Positions 8,127-16,215 of a DNA stretch of 64,000 nt are shown here, in pieces. Origin of the DNA: an uncultured Phascolarctobacterium sp. (lineage in GTDB: Bacteria; Bacillota; Negativicutes; Acidaminococcales; Acidaminococcaceae); NCBI GenBank assembly GCA_900545025.1, contig UQXH01000006.1, forward strand, positions 1 to 64,000, given 5' to 3'. The notes below the pieces were generated by a model. The model saw nothing but the letters and a program-made list of their open reading frames with translations, had not been told where the DNA came from and searched no databases. The position numbers and the translations under genes were made by a program. The stretch's first letter is position 1. Every line of letters starts with the position of its first letter.

Positions 8127-10088
8127 ATGACAAAACCGGCGTATTATATTACGACACCTATTTATTATCCCAGTGATAACCTGCATATCGGACATGCTTA
8201 CTGCACTACGATTGCTGACTCTCTGGCACGTTTTCACAGAGCCAAGGGAGAAGACGTATTCTTCCTGACCGGCAGCGATGAACACGGCCTGAAAATTCAG
8301 CGCAAAGCCAATGAACAGGGCATTACTCCTATTCAATACGTTGATAAGATTATTGCTAATTTCAAATTGCTGTGGCAGCGTCTGAATATCTCCAACAATG
8401 ATTTTATCCGTACCAGCGAAGAACGCCATCATAAGGTTGTGCAGGAAGTACTGCAAAAAATCTTTGACCAGGGCGATATTTACAAAAAGAACTATGAAGG
8501 TCTGTACTGCGTTCCCTGTGAATCTTACTGGCTGGAACGTCAGCTGGTAGACGGCAAGTGCCCTGACTGCGCCCGTCCGGTAGAAAAAATGGCAGAAGAA
8601 AGCTATTTCTTTAAGCTGTCCAAATATCAGGACAGACTGCTGGAATACATTGAAACTCATCCTGATTTTATCCAGCCTGTCAGCCGCCGCAATGAGATGA
8701 TTAACTTCATCAAACAAGGTCTGGAAGACCTGTGCATTACCAGAACTACCTTCGACTGGGGCATTCCTGTTCCTTTCGATAAAAAACACGTTGTATACGT
8801 ATGGTTCGATGCGCTGCTGAACTATTTCACCGGCATCGGCTACGGCAGCGATCCGGAAAAATTCCAGAAATACTGGCCTGCAAGCCTGCATCTGGTAGGT
8901 AAAGAAATCGTACGTTTCCATACTATTATCTGGCCGATTATGCTGATGGCTATGGGACAGCCTTTGCCGGAAAAAGTATACGGACATGGCTGGCTGGTTG
9001 TAGAAGGCGACAAGATGTCCAAGTCCAAAGGCAATGTTATTGACCCGCTGGGATTGATTGACGAATTTGGCGCTGATGCTATCCGTTATTTCCTGCTGCG
9101 TGAAATCAATCTGGGCAGCGACGGCAACTTCTCCCGTGATGCCCTTATCAACCGTATTAACGCCGATTTGGCAAACGACCTGGGCAACCTGCTGCACAGA
9201 ACTGTGAGCATGATTGAAAAATATCATGGCGGCGTTGTTACCAATGCCGGTGCTGCTGAAGCCATCGACGAGGAATTACAAGCCCTGGTAAAAACTACTG
9301 TTGAGCAATATATCAAAGATATGGATAATATGGAAATCAACAGTGCTATTAAAGGCGTTTGGGCTCTTATCAGCCGCGCTAACAAATATATCGACGAAAC
9401 TGCTCCCTGGATTTTGGCTAAGGACGAAACTAAGGCAGCACGTCTGCAGACTGTTATGTACAATCTGGCAGAAACCCTGCGTATCGTAGCTATCCTGATT
9501 GCTCCGTTTATTCCGTCCACCAGTCCGAAAATCTTTACTCAGCTGGGTTTGGCTGTGCCGGAAGAATTCCTGCTGGCAGAAGCAGTTTGGGGCGGTATTG
9601 CTGACGGTACCAAAGTACAGAAAGGCGAGCCTCTGTATCCGCGTATCGAAGTAACCGAAGACGGTGCTACCATCATCGGCGGCAAACGCTTTGAACATAA
9701 ACCGGAAGCTGTTACTGCTCCTGAAGCAGAAGCAAAACCGGCGGCAAAAGCAGAAGAAATCAAACCGGAAATCAGCATTGATGATTTTGGCAAGCTGGAT
9801 CTGCGTGTAGCAGAAATTATTGCTGCAGAACGCGTACCTAAAACCGATAAGCTGATGAAGCTGCAGGTAAAAATCGGTGAAGAGGAACGCACTATTGTCA
9901 GCGGTATTGCTCAATACTATGAAGCAGAACAGCTGATTGGCCGTAACGTTATTGTTATCGCCAACCTGAAACCTGCCAAGCTGCGCGGCATTGAATCCCG
10001 CGGCATGTTGCTTGCTGCTTCTGACGGCAACGGCAATCTGGTGCTGGCAGATGCTCCCGGCATTGCTTCCGGCAGCAGAGTAAAATAA
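8127..10088 (+). CDS. metG: Methionyl-tRNA synthetase
   Basis: The enzyme charges tRNA(Met). The 653-residue protein has the class I signature LHIGHAY (about residues 19-25), a zinc knuckle with C-x2-C and C-x2-C (around residues 125-150), the KMSKSKGN signature (about 297-304), an anticodon-binding helical domain, and a C-terminal tRNA-binding OB-fold domain beginning at DFGKLDLRVAEI (about 550). The ATG at 8127 is chosen because GAAGGGA is eight bases upstream; the earlier GTG at 8109 has no ribosome binding site. The linker before the OB-fold domain is Ala/Glu/Lys-rich. Confidence 0.97.
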   Translation: MTKPAYYITTPIYYPSDNLHIGHAYCTTIADSLARFHRAKGEDVFFLTGSDEHGLKIQRKANEQGITPIQYVDKIIANFKLLWQRLNISNNDFIRTSEERHHKVVQEVLQKIFDQGDIYKKNYEGLYCVPCESYWLERQLVDGKCPDCARPVEKMAEESYFFKLSKYQDRLLEYIETHPDFIQPVSRRNEMINFIKQGLEDLCITRTTFDWGIPVPFDKKHVVYVWFDALLNYFTGIGYGSDPEKFQKYWPASLHLVGKEIVRFHTIIWPIMLMAMGQPLPEKVYGHGWLVVEGDKMSKSKGNVIDPLGLIDEFGADAIRYFLLREINLGSDGNFSRDALINRINADLANDLGNLLHRTVSMIEKYHGGVVTNAGAAEAIDEELQALVKTTVEQYIKDMDNMEINSAIKGVWALISRANKYIDETAPWILAKDETKAARLQTVMYNLAETLRIVAILIAPFIPSTSPKIFTQLGLAVPEEFLLAEAVWGGIADGTKVQKGEPLYPRIEVTEDGATIIGGKRFEHKPEAVTAPEAEAKPAAKAEEIKPEISIDDFGKLDLRVAEIIAAERVPKTDKLMKLQVKIGEEERTIVSGIAQYYEAEQLIGRNVIVIANLKPAKLRGIESRGMLLAASDGNGNLVLADAPGIASGSRVK

Positions 10089-10105
10089 ATTCATAGGAGG
10101 ACATA

Positions 10106-10699
10106 ATGTCAGAAAAGCTGTTTTTCAGACTTTACTGGCGTCCTTATGTACTTTTAGGCGTCAGTGTGCTGCTGGTCTTAATTGGCAGCCTGGCGCCTTA
10201 TATATTGCCTTATGCATGGCTGGAGCAGCATGTTCCGGGCTATTATTTCTATCTGGTCAAGACCGTTACATGGATGGTTAAACTGTCGATGCTGATAGCC
10301 ATTATTTCTCTGGTCAGGGCTATGACGACTGATTATTTTCCTACGCTGGAAAAGCTCTGTACAGAAAAAGCTAACGGTACTGTATCCGGTTATAAAAAGA
10401 CCTGGGACAGAGGCAGTCAGCTTCGCCCGATTATTGACTTTAAAGTACAGCATCAGGATTACAGCTGCCCTATCAATGAGGCAAAGGGACGCAGAACGAA
10501 AAACGAGGACATTATCGACAGCGGCTTTACAATAGGCTTGAAGAAAAAGCTGATGTATAATGCGCAAAATCCACAGCTGTTTTATCTGCCGGGAGAAGAA
10601 ATCTACTCCCGCAAAGCTGCGGTGCTGAGATATATTTTGTTATGGATAATGTTCGTACTGGAATTATATATAGGCTTTTTACGTTATATGTTGGGGTAA
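10106..10699 (+). CDS. Membrane protein of unknown function
   Basis: The 197-residue protein has two N-terminal membrane segments (about residues 13-33 and 47-67), a soluble domain of about 100 residues and one C-terminal membrane segment (about 170-190). The soluble part (NGTVSGYKKTWDRG) vaguely resembles DUF3592-type domains, which I cannot confirm. AGGAGG lies six to seven bases before the ATG. It sits between metG and tatD with gaps of 17 and 3 bases, so it is probably cotranscribed with them. No function can be assigned. Confidence 0.75.
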   Translation: MSEKLFFRLYWRPYVLLGVSVLLVLIGSLAPYILPYAWLEQHVPGYYFYLVKTVTWMVKLSMLIAIISLVRAMTTDYFPTLEKLCTEKANGTVSGYKKTWDRGSQLRPIIDFKVQHQDYSCPINEAKGRRTKNEDIIDSGFTIGLKKKLMYNAQNPQLFYLPGEEIYSRKAAVLRYILLWIMFVLELYIGFLRYMLG

Positions 10700-10702
10700 T
10701 TT

Positions 10703-11482
10703 ATGAGCAGAACAGGATTGTGGGATTCCCACGCACACCTTGATTCCGATTATTTTACAGACGATCGGGAAGAACTTATCAGTAAGCTGCAGCAGGATTT
10801 GGACGGTATTGTCAATCCCGGCTGTGATGAAGCTACGTCCGCCTTTGCAGTAGAACTGGCGGAAAAATATGATTTTATTTATGCGGCAGTGGGCTGGCAT
10901 CCGGAAGAATTAAAAGGCATACCTGACGATTATCTGGATAAGCTGGCAGCTTGGGCCGTACATCCGAAGGTTGCGGCTATCGGAGAAATCGGACTTGATT
11001 ATTACTGGAAAGAAAACGATCCTAAAGAAGTACAGAAGCGTATTTTTTTGGAGCAGTTAGATTTAGCCAAGCAGTTTGATTTGCCGGTTATCATCCATGA
11101 CCGTGATGCTCATGGAGATATGCTGGAAATCTTTCAGAAGGAAGTAACCAGCGTGCGCGCAGTATTCCACTGTTTTTCCGGCTCGCTGGAAATGGCTAAG
11201 GAGCTGGTTAAACGCGGTTATTATTTTGGTTTTGGCGGCACTTCTACCTATAAGAACGCCCAAAAGGTGCGGGAGGTAATGAGCTATATTCCCCGTGAGC
11301 TGCTGCTTTTTGAAACAGACAGTCCCTACCTGACGCCGGTGCCGTACCGCGGCAAGCGCAATAACCCGGGTTATGTGGAACTGACGGCGCGTAATGCAGC
11401 CGAGGTATTGGGAGTGCCTTTTGAAGAACTGGCAGAGCAGACTACCAAAAACGTCAAAGCTCTGTTTACGAAAATTAAATAA
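10703..11482 (+). CDS. tatD: TatD-family deoxyribonuclease (YabD/YcfH-like)
   Basis: TatD proteins are metal-dependent hydrolases with 3'-5' exonuclease activity on DNA. The 259-residue protein shows the expected ligands: DSHAHLD (residues 8-14), GEIGLDYYWK (about 93-102), IHDRDAHGD (about 130), HCFSGS (about 156) and FETDSPYLTPVPYRG (about 204-218). It follows metG and the small membrane gene, matching the metG-tatD pairing in Bacillus. The symbol follows family usage; the physiological substrate is not shown by the sequence. Confidence 0.92.
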   Translation: MSRTGLWDSHAHLDSDYFTDDREELISKLQQDLDGIVNPGCDEATSAFAVELAEKYDFIYAAVGWHPEELKGIPDDYLDKLAAWAVHPKVAAIGEIGLDYYWKENDPKEVQKRIFLEQLDLAKQFDLPVIIHDRDAHGDMLEIFQKEVTSVRAVFHCFSGSLEMAKELVKRGYYFGFGGTSTYKNAQKVREVMSYIPRELLLFETDSPYLTPVPYRGKRNNPGYVELTARNAAEVLGVPFEELAEQTTKNVKALFTKIK

Positions 11483-11485
11483 AAT

Positions 11486-11522
11486 AAAAATCTGTATAAT
11501 CTATGATTATACAGATTTTTTT
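11486..11522 (+). terminator. Intrinsic terminator
   Basis: A perfect 15-base inverted repeat (11486-11500 with 11506-11520, loop CTATG) ends in a T run and closes the metG-tatD transcript. Confidence 0.9.
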
Positions 11523-11578
11523 ATTGCTGTCTGACGGTTAAAGTTATATTATACTGTTAAAGGCGGTGTAGAGAAAAG

Positions 11579-12166
11579 ATGCGTAAATTGTTGATAACAG
11601 GCTTTGACCCTTTTGGAAAATATATAATCAATCCTTCCTGGCAGGTTGTGCAGGCACTTGCTGATAAGATAGGTGATTTTGAGCTGCATAAATTGCAGCT
11701 TTTAAATATCTACGGTTCCGAATTTAAAAAGATTGCCCGTGCGGTGGAGCAGCTGCAGCCGGATTGTCTTTTAATGATAGGGATGAACAGCGGCAGTACG
11801 GATATTATTTTAGATACTGTGGCAATCAATCTGAGAGATGCGCTGATAGAAGATAATTTAGGTAAAAAGCCCTGGAATGAGCCTATTATAACAGATGGCC
11901 CGGCAGCTTATTTTGCCACACTTGATGTGCATACGCTGGTAAAGAAGCTGCGCAAGGAAAAACTGCCGATAGCCATTGGTTACAGCAGCGGAGCCTATAT
12001 CTGCAACGAGGTTTTTTATCTCTCGCTGCATAATTATCAGAATACTGAAATGAAGATTGGTTTTGTTCATGTGCCGTTAATGCCGGAAATGGTTTGGGAT
12101 GAAAGTATAGCGCGGCCTTTGGAGGAAACGGCAGCGATATTGCAGAAGATTATTGAGGAGATATAA
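11579..12166 (+). CDS. pcp: Pyrrolidone-carboxylate (pyroglutamyl) peptidase family protein
   Basis: The C15 peptidase family removes N-terminal pyroglutamate from peptides. The 195-residue protein has the family start TGFDPFGKYIINPS, the nucleophilic cysteine in SSGAYICNEVFY (about residue 142) and the histidine in GFVHVPLMPE (about 163). The third active-site element is altered: where classical enzymes have P-E-R before VAIN, this protein reads I-L-D-T-VAIN, so Glu is replaced by Asp and the following Arg by Thr. It is about 20 residues shorter than typical members. It is a single gene between two terminators. Family membership is good, classical activity less certain. Confidence 0.82.
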   Translation: MRKLLITGFDPFGKYIINPSWQVVQALADKIGDFELHKLQLLNIYGSEFKKIARAVEQLQPDCLLMIGMNSGSTDIILDTVAINLRDALIEDNLGKKPWNEPIITDGPAAYFATLDVHTLVKKLRKEKLPIAIGYSSGAYICNEVFYLSLHNYQNTEMKIGFVHVPLMPEMVWDESIARPLEETAAILQKIIEEI

Positions 12167-12204
12167 AAAATACTCAGAATAAATATTATTCTGAGTATTT
12201 TTTA
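12165..12204. terminator. Bidirectional intrinsic terminator
   Basis: An 18-base inverted repeat (12165-12182 with 12187-12204) has A and T tracts at both ends, between two convergent genes. Confidence 0.9.
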
Positions 12205-12213
12205 TTTGCAGTT

Positions 12214-12603
12214 TTATTTGCCGCCGCAGGTATGATGTTCGCCGCAGTGGTGTTCACCATGCTCATGGTCGTGGTGAGTGCAATGTACGTCAGGATTAAA
12301 TTCGAGTTTGCCTGCTAAAAGCGCTGCTACTGCTTCATCGGCACTGCCGGATACACCCCCGTATAATTTTATGCCGGCCTGTGCCAGTGCGTTTTGTGCA
12401 CCGGCGCCGATGCCGCCGCAAATCAGCGTGTCGACCTGCAGGTCAGAGAGTAAAACGGCTAAAGCACCATGACCGCTGCCGTTAGTACTGATGACCTGAG
12501 CGGAGATGATTTGACCATTTTCTGCTTCGTATACTTTGAACTGTTCTGTATGACCGAAATGCTGAAAAATATTCCCGTCTGCATAGGTTACTGCTATTTT
12601 CAT
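12214..12603 (-). CDS. NifX/NifB-domain (dinitrogenase iron-molybdenum cofactor biosynthesis) protein
   Basis: The 129-residue protein belongs to the small NifX-like family that binds iron-sulfur or FeMo-type precursors. The fold is recognisable from MKIAVTYADGNIFQHFGHT and LICGGIGAGAQNALAQAGI. The C-terminal 25 residues form a His/Cys-rich tail (HCTHHDHEHGEHHCGEHH) that should bind metal. AAGGAAG lies upstream of the ATG. No nitrogenase genes are nearby, so a role in iron-sulfur or metal handling is more likely than nitrogen fixation. It is a single gene, divergent from the TrmB-type regulator. Confidence 0.88.
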   Translation of the reverse strand: MKIAVTYADGNIFQHFGHTEQFKVYEAENGQIISAQVISTNGSGHGALAVLLSDLQVDTLICGGIGAGAQNALAQAGIKLYGGVSGSADEAVAALLAGKLEFNPDVHCTHHDHEHGEHHCGEHHTCGGK

Positions 12604-12664
12604 AATTATTTCTTCCTTTCATAAAGAGCTTCTTGCAGCAGTTATATAAATAAGTGCTGTAAGT

Positions 12665-12692
12665 GATATATAAATTTTCTGACATATGACAA
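12665..12692 (-). promoter_or_regulatory. Promoter of the NifX-like gene
   Basis: On the minus strand TTGTCA (12692-12687), a 16-base spacer and TATATC (12670-12665) precede the gene by about 60 bases. Confidence 0.45.
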
Positions 12693-12759
12693 TAATATTA
12701 TAACGCTGCCAGTCATTAGTGGCAAGAAAAGTTTGCACAATAAAATAAGCTGTTAGCTA

Positions 12760-12805
12760 TTGACAACTAAAAAAAAATACAGTATAGTGTTCTTAAACAG
12801 GAACA
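12760..12805 (+). promoter_or_regulatory. Promoter and candidate operator of the regulator-lysA operon
   Basis: A consensus TTGACA (12760-12765), a 17-base spacer and TATAGT (12783-12788) are followed immediately by the inverted repeat TGTTC-N8-GAACA (12788-12805), which would overlap the transcription start. A repressor bound there would block transcription; autoregulation by the first gene product is an inference. Confidence 0.7.
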
Positions 12806-12832
12806 ATAAAAAGAAGAGCTGAATGAGGGACA

Positions 12833-13540
12833 ATGGAACTTATCGAAGGACTTACACACTTTAATCTTACCAAGCAGGAAGCAACGCTGTACGTACTGCT
12901 GCTGAAGGCAGGCAGCCTGACAGGTTATGAAGCTGCCAAGCAGACAGGCATATCACGTTCTAACACCTATACGGCTCTGGCAGGGCTGGTGGAAAAAGGA
13001 GCTGCTTATGTTCTGGAAGAAGGCAAGGTAACACGCTATACGCCGGTAGCGGCGGAGGAATTCTGCCAGAACAAGCTGGAGCGGCTGCAGAAAATAAAAC
13101 AAGATATTATGCAGCAGCTGCCGCAGCTGAAAAATGATGCCGAAGGCTATATTACCATCAAAGGCGAGCGGGAGATTATAAATAAATTAAAAAATACCGT
13201 GCGCCAGGCCCAGGCCAGAATTTATGTTTCCGCTAACGCCAGGGTGATGGAGCTATTGCAGCAGGAGCTGCAGGAGGCTTTGGACAGAAAATTAAAGGTT
13301 GTAATCATCAGCGATAAGGATTTTACGATGCAGGGGGCTATCTGCTACTCTGCCAGCAAGCAGCATGAGCAGATTCGTCTGATTGCCGATTCACATACGG
13401 TACTGACTGGCGATCTGGAGGATGAAGAAAACTCTACCTGCCTGTATTCCTGTAAACGCAACCTGGTAGATTTATTCAAGGATGCGCTGAAAAATGAAAT
13501 CAAGCTAATAGAATTGCAGAAAGGTGATAATGATGACTGA
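12833..13540 (+). CDS. TrmB-family transcriptional regulator
   Basis: The 235-residue protein has an N-terminal winged helix of the TrmB type (FNLTKQEATLYVLLLKAG through GISRSNTYTALAGLVEKGAA, about residues 9-58), a coiled linker, and a C-terminal phospholipase-D-like effector domain starting near ITIKGEREII (about 104). Family members bind small ligands and regulate metabolic operons. GAGGGA lies seven bases before the ATG. The stop codon overlaps the start region of lysA, so the two are made together. The inverted repeat at 12788-12805 is its most likely operator. Confidence 0.85.
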   Translation: MELIEGLTHFNLTKQEATLYVLLLKAGSLTGYEAAKQTGISRSNTYTALAGLVEKGAAYVLEEGKVTRYTPVAAEEFCQNKLERLQKIKQDIMQQLPQLKNDAEGYITIKGEREIINKLKNTVRQAQARIYVSANARVMELLQQELQEALDRKLKVVIISDKDFTMQGAICYSASKQHEQIRLIADSHTVLTGDLEDEENSTCLYSCKRNLVDLFKDALKNEIKLIELQKGDNDD

Positions 13541-14795
13541 AAAAATACCCTTTGTTAATAAAGAGCAGCTGGATGAAATCGCCGCTCATTACGCAACCCC
13601 GTTTTATCTGTATGACGAGGCTGGCATCCGTAAGACTGCCCGCCTGGTAAATCAGGCTTTTGCCTGGAATAAGGGTTTTAAGGAATATTTTGCCGTTAAA
13701 GCAACTCCCAATCCCTTTATTTTGCAAATCCTGCGTGAAGAAGGCTGCGGTGCAGACTGCTCCTCTTATACTGAACTGGTAATGGCTGACGCTGCCGGTT
13801 TTAAAAATGACGAAATCATGTTTTCTTCCAACGCTACTCCGGCAGAGGACTTCCAGCTGGCGCGCAAGCTCAATGTAACCATCAATCTGGATGATATTAC
13901 CCATATTGCTTTTCTGGAAAAGGTTGCTGATATTCCTGATACTATCAGCTGCCGTTTCAATCCCGGCGGTCATTTTGCCATTGAAAACAATATCATGGAC
14001 AACCCAGGCGACGCTAAATATGGCCTGACCCGTGAGCAGATGACCGAGGCTTTCAAAATCCTGCTGCAAAAAGGCGTTAAGCATTTCGGTATGCATGCTT
14101 TCCTGGCTTCCAATACCGTTACCAACGAGTATTATCCCGAGCTGGCACGTATCCTCTTTAAAACTGCGGTAGAGCTGAAAGAGGAAACCGGTGCGCATAT
14201 CGAATTTATCAATCTGTCCGGCGGCGTAGGTATTCCGTACAAACCGGAGCAGGAAGCCAACGACATCCTGGCTATCGGTGAAGGTGTACGTAAGGCTTAT
14301 GAGGAAATCCTGGTACCTGCCGGTATGGATGATGTAAAGATCTTTACCGAGATGGGACGCTTTATGCTTGGACCCCATGGTGCGCTTATTGCTAAGGCAA
14401 TCCATGAAAAGCACACGCACAAGGAATATATCGGACTGGATGCCTGCGCTGCTAATCTGATGCGTCCGGCTATCTATGGTTCTTATCATCATATTACCGT
14501 TATGGGCAAGGAAAATGCTCCCTGCGACCATAAATATGACGTTACCGGCGGTCTGTGCGAAAACAATGACAAATTTGCCATTGACCGTATGCTTCCGAAA
14601 ATCGATATCGGCGACCTGCTCTTTATCCACGACGCAGGTGCGCACGGATTCGCTATGGGCTATAATTACAACGGCAAGCTGCGCAGCGCCGAGGTACTGC
14701 TGAAAGAAGACGGCAGCACCCAGCTGATCAGACGCGCGGAAACTCCGGCAGATTATTTTGCTACTTTTGACTTTACCGGTTTATTTAATAAATAA
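13533..14795 (+). CDS. lysA: Diaminopimelate decarboxylase
   Basis: The 420-residue PLP fold-III enzyme should convert meso-diaminopimelate to lysine. The PLP lysine is in YFAVKATPNP (about residue 53), and other features are GADCSSYTEL, MFSSNATP, the glycine loop LSGGVGIPY, TEMGRFMLG in the position of EPGR, and GLCENNDKFA carrying the active-site Cys-Glu. The reading frame is open from a GTG at 13524, but AAAGGTG (13520-13526) is best spaced for the ATGs at 13530 or 13533; I took 13533. It overlaps the end of the TrmB-type regulator gene. The replacement of EPGR by EMGR and the regulator fusion into the operon are unlike a classical housekeeping lysA, so a related decarboxylase substrate is possible. 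Confidence 0.82.
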   Translation: MTEKIPFVNKEQLDEIAAHYATPFYLYDEAGIRKTARLVNQAFAWNKGFKEYFAVKATPNPFILQILREEGCGADCSSYTELVMADAAGFKNDEIMFSSNATPAEDFQLARKLNVTINLDDITHIAFLEKVADIPDTISCRFNPGGHFAIENNIMDNPGDAKYGLTREQMTEAFKILLQKGVKHFGMHAFLASNTVTNEYYPELARILFKTAVELKEETGAHIEFINLSGGVGIPYKPEQEANDILAIGEGVRKAYEEILVPAGMDDVKIFTEMGRFMLGPHGALIAKAIHEKHTHKEYIGLDACAANLMRPAIYGSYHHITVMGKENAPCDHKYDVTGGLCENNDKFAIDRMLPKIDIGDLLFIHDAGAHGFAMGYNYNGKLRSAEVLLKEDGSTQLIRRAETPADYFATFDFTGLFNK

Positions 14796-14818
14796 AAACG
14801 GGAAAATTTGCTAAAAAT

Positions 14819-14854
14819 AAAGGAACTGTATATGATATATATAGTTCCTTTTTA
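14819..14854 (+). terminator. Intrinsic terminator
   Basis: AAAGGAACTGTATAT (14819-14833) pairs with TATATAGTTCCTTT (14838-14851), followed by T residues. Confidence 0.85.
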
Positions 14855-14902
14855 TTTTGCGGAGATTATTTTTATTATTAAAAAATCGGAGGAGGAAAAA
14901 GT

Positions 14903-16165
14903 ATGCAGGATCAATATGCAGTGTATGTGGAGGCGTTAAAGGCAGAGCTTATCCCTGCCATGGGCTGTACCGAGCCTATTGCCATTGCTTATGCCAGTGC
15001 GGTATGCAGAGAGCAGCTGGGAGGCTTTCCGGAAAACATAGATATCTATGTAAGCCGTAACATTATCAAAAATGTTAAAAGCGTAGTGGTGCCTAATACC
15101 AATAAGATGCGCGGTATCGAAGTAGCATGTGTGGCCGGGTTTGTAGCCGGTCATTCCGAGCGTCAGCTGCAGGTGCTGGCTTATATTGATGAAGAAGAAA
15201 AAGCTGCTATTAAACAGTATACGGATGCAGGTATTGTGAAAGTCCATGTTTCTGAAGAGCCGGATATTTTCTATATCAGGGTGGAAGCCGGCCTTGGCGG
15301 GCATACGGCGGCAGTTACCATCCGTACAGATCATACTAATATCACCTGCATACAAAAGGATGGGCAGGTAATAATGGAAAAACCTGTGGAACCGGCAGAG
15401 GAGGAAGAAGCTTTAAGCCTGTGGAAACTGGACGAAGTTATCAGCGCGGCGGCCAATATGCCGCTGGAGCCGGTTGAGGAGTTTTTACAGCGCCAGATAG
15501 ATTATAATATGGCTATCGCCGAAGAGGGCCTGCGCAATGAATATGGTGCCAGCATCGGTAAGATCCTGCTGCAGCGCGAGCCTGGCAGCAGACGTATCCA
15601 GGCTAAGGCCAATGCTGCGGCAGCCTCTGACGCCCGTATGAACGGCTGCGAGCTGCCGGTAGTGATTGTTTCCGGCAGCGGCAATCAGGGTATTACTGCT
15701 TCTGTACCGGTAGTTGTATATGGACGTGCCATGCAGGTGGGACGGGAAAAATTACTGCGGGCGCTGCTTTTAAGCGATTTGATTACTATTTACCTGAAGC
15801 AGGGTATCGGCAAGCTGTCCGCTTATTGCGGCGCTGTCAGCGCCGGCTGCGGCAGCGGTGCGGGGATTGCCTTCCTGCATGACTGTACTGCCAAGCAGAT
15901 TGAGCATGTGGTAGAAAATGCGCTGGCTATCAATTCCGGTATTATCTGTGACGGCGCTAAGTCTTCCTGCGCGGCAAAAATCGCTATTTCCATCGAAGGC
16001 GGCCTGCTGGCTTTTGATATGATGATGGCGGAGAAAAATTTTGCCGGCGGCGACGGTATCGTGCAGAAAACAGCAGATGAAACTATTGCGGCCGTTGGCA
16101 AGATTGCCAGTCAGGGTATGGTAGAAACGGACAGAGAAATTATTGATGTTATGCTGGGAATTTAA
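14903..16165 (+). CDS. cyuA: L-cysteine desulfidase, CyuA/YhaM family
   Basis: The 420-residue protein belongs to the UPF0597/serine dehydratase-alpha-like family, whose members split cysteine into sulfide, ammonia and pyruvate with a [4Fe-4S] cluster. The signature PAMGCTEPIAIAYA lies at about residues 18-31. C-terminal cysteines are in AVSAGCGSGAG and ICDGAKSSCAAKIA (about 314 and 352-360), the expected cluster ligands. A strong GGAGGAGG site lies upstream of the ATG. It is separated from lysA by a terminator, so it likely has its own start of transcription. Confidence 0.9.
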   Translation: MQDQYAVYVEALKAELIPAMGCTEPIAIAYASAVCREQLGGFPENIDIYVSRNIIKNVKSVVVPNTNKMRGIEVACVAGFVAGHSERQLQVLAYIDEEEKAAIKQYTDAGIVKVHVSEEPDIFYIRVEAGLGGHTAAVTIRTDHTNITCIQKDGQVIMEKPVEPAEEEEALSLWKLDEVISAAANMPLEPVEEFLQRQIDYNMAIAEEGLRNEYGASIGKILLQREPGSRRIQAKANAAAASDARMNGCELPVVIVSGSGNQGITASVPVVVYGRAMQVGREKLLRALLLSDLITIYLKQGIGKLSAYCGAVSAGCGSGAGIAFLHDCTAKQIEHVVENALAINSGIICDGAKSSCAAKIAISIEGGLLAFDMMMAEKNFAGGDGIVQKTADETIAAVGKIASQGMVETDREIIDVMLGI

Positions 16166-16186
16166 TCTCGGCGCAACAGATAAAAT

Positions 16187-16214
16187 AAAAAGCACTGTTT
16201 AGGCAGTGCTTTTT
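16187..16214. terminator. Bidirectional intrinsic terminator
   Basis: AAAAAGCACTG (16187-16197) pairs with CAGTGCTTTTT (16204-16214) between convergent genes. Confidence 0.9.
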
Positions 16215-16215
16215 G

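Noticed and set aside
7848..9227. Long antisense open frame opposite rsmI end and metG
   Set aside because: It mirrors the codon pattern of metG, has no ribosome binding site, and its translation shows no domain; metG is beyond doubt on the other strand.
13500..14645. Long antisense open frame opposite lysA
   Set aside because: It is a shadow of the decarboxylase gene, with low-complexity membrane-free translation and no start signals.
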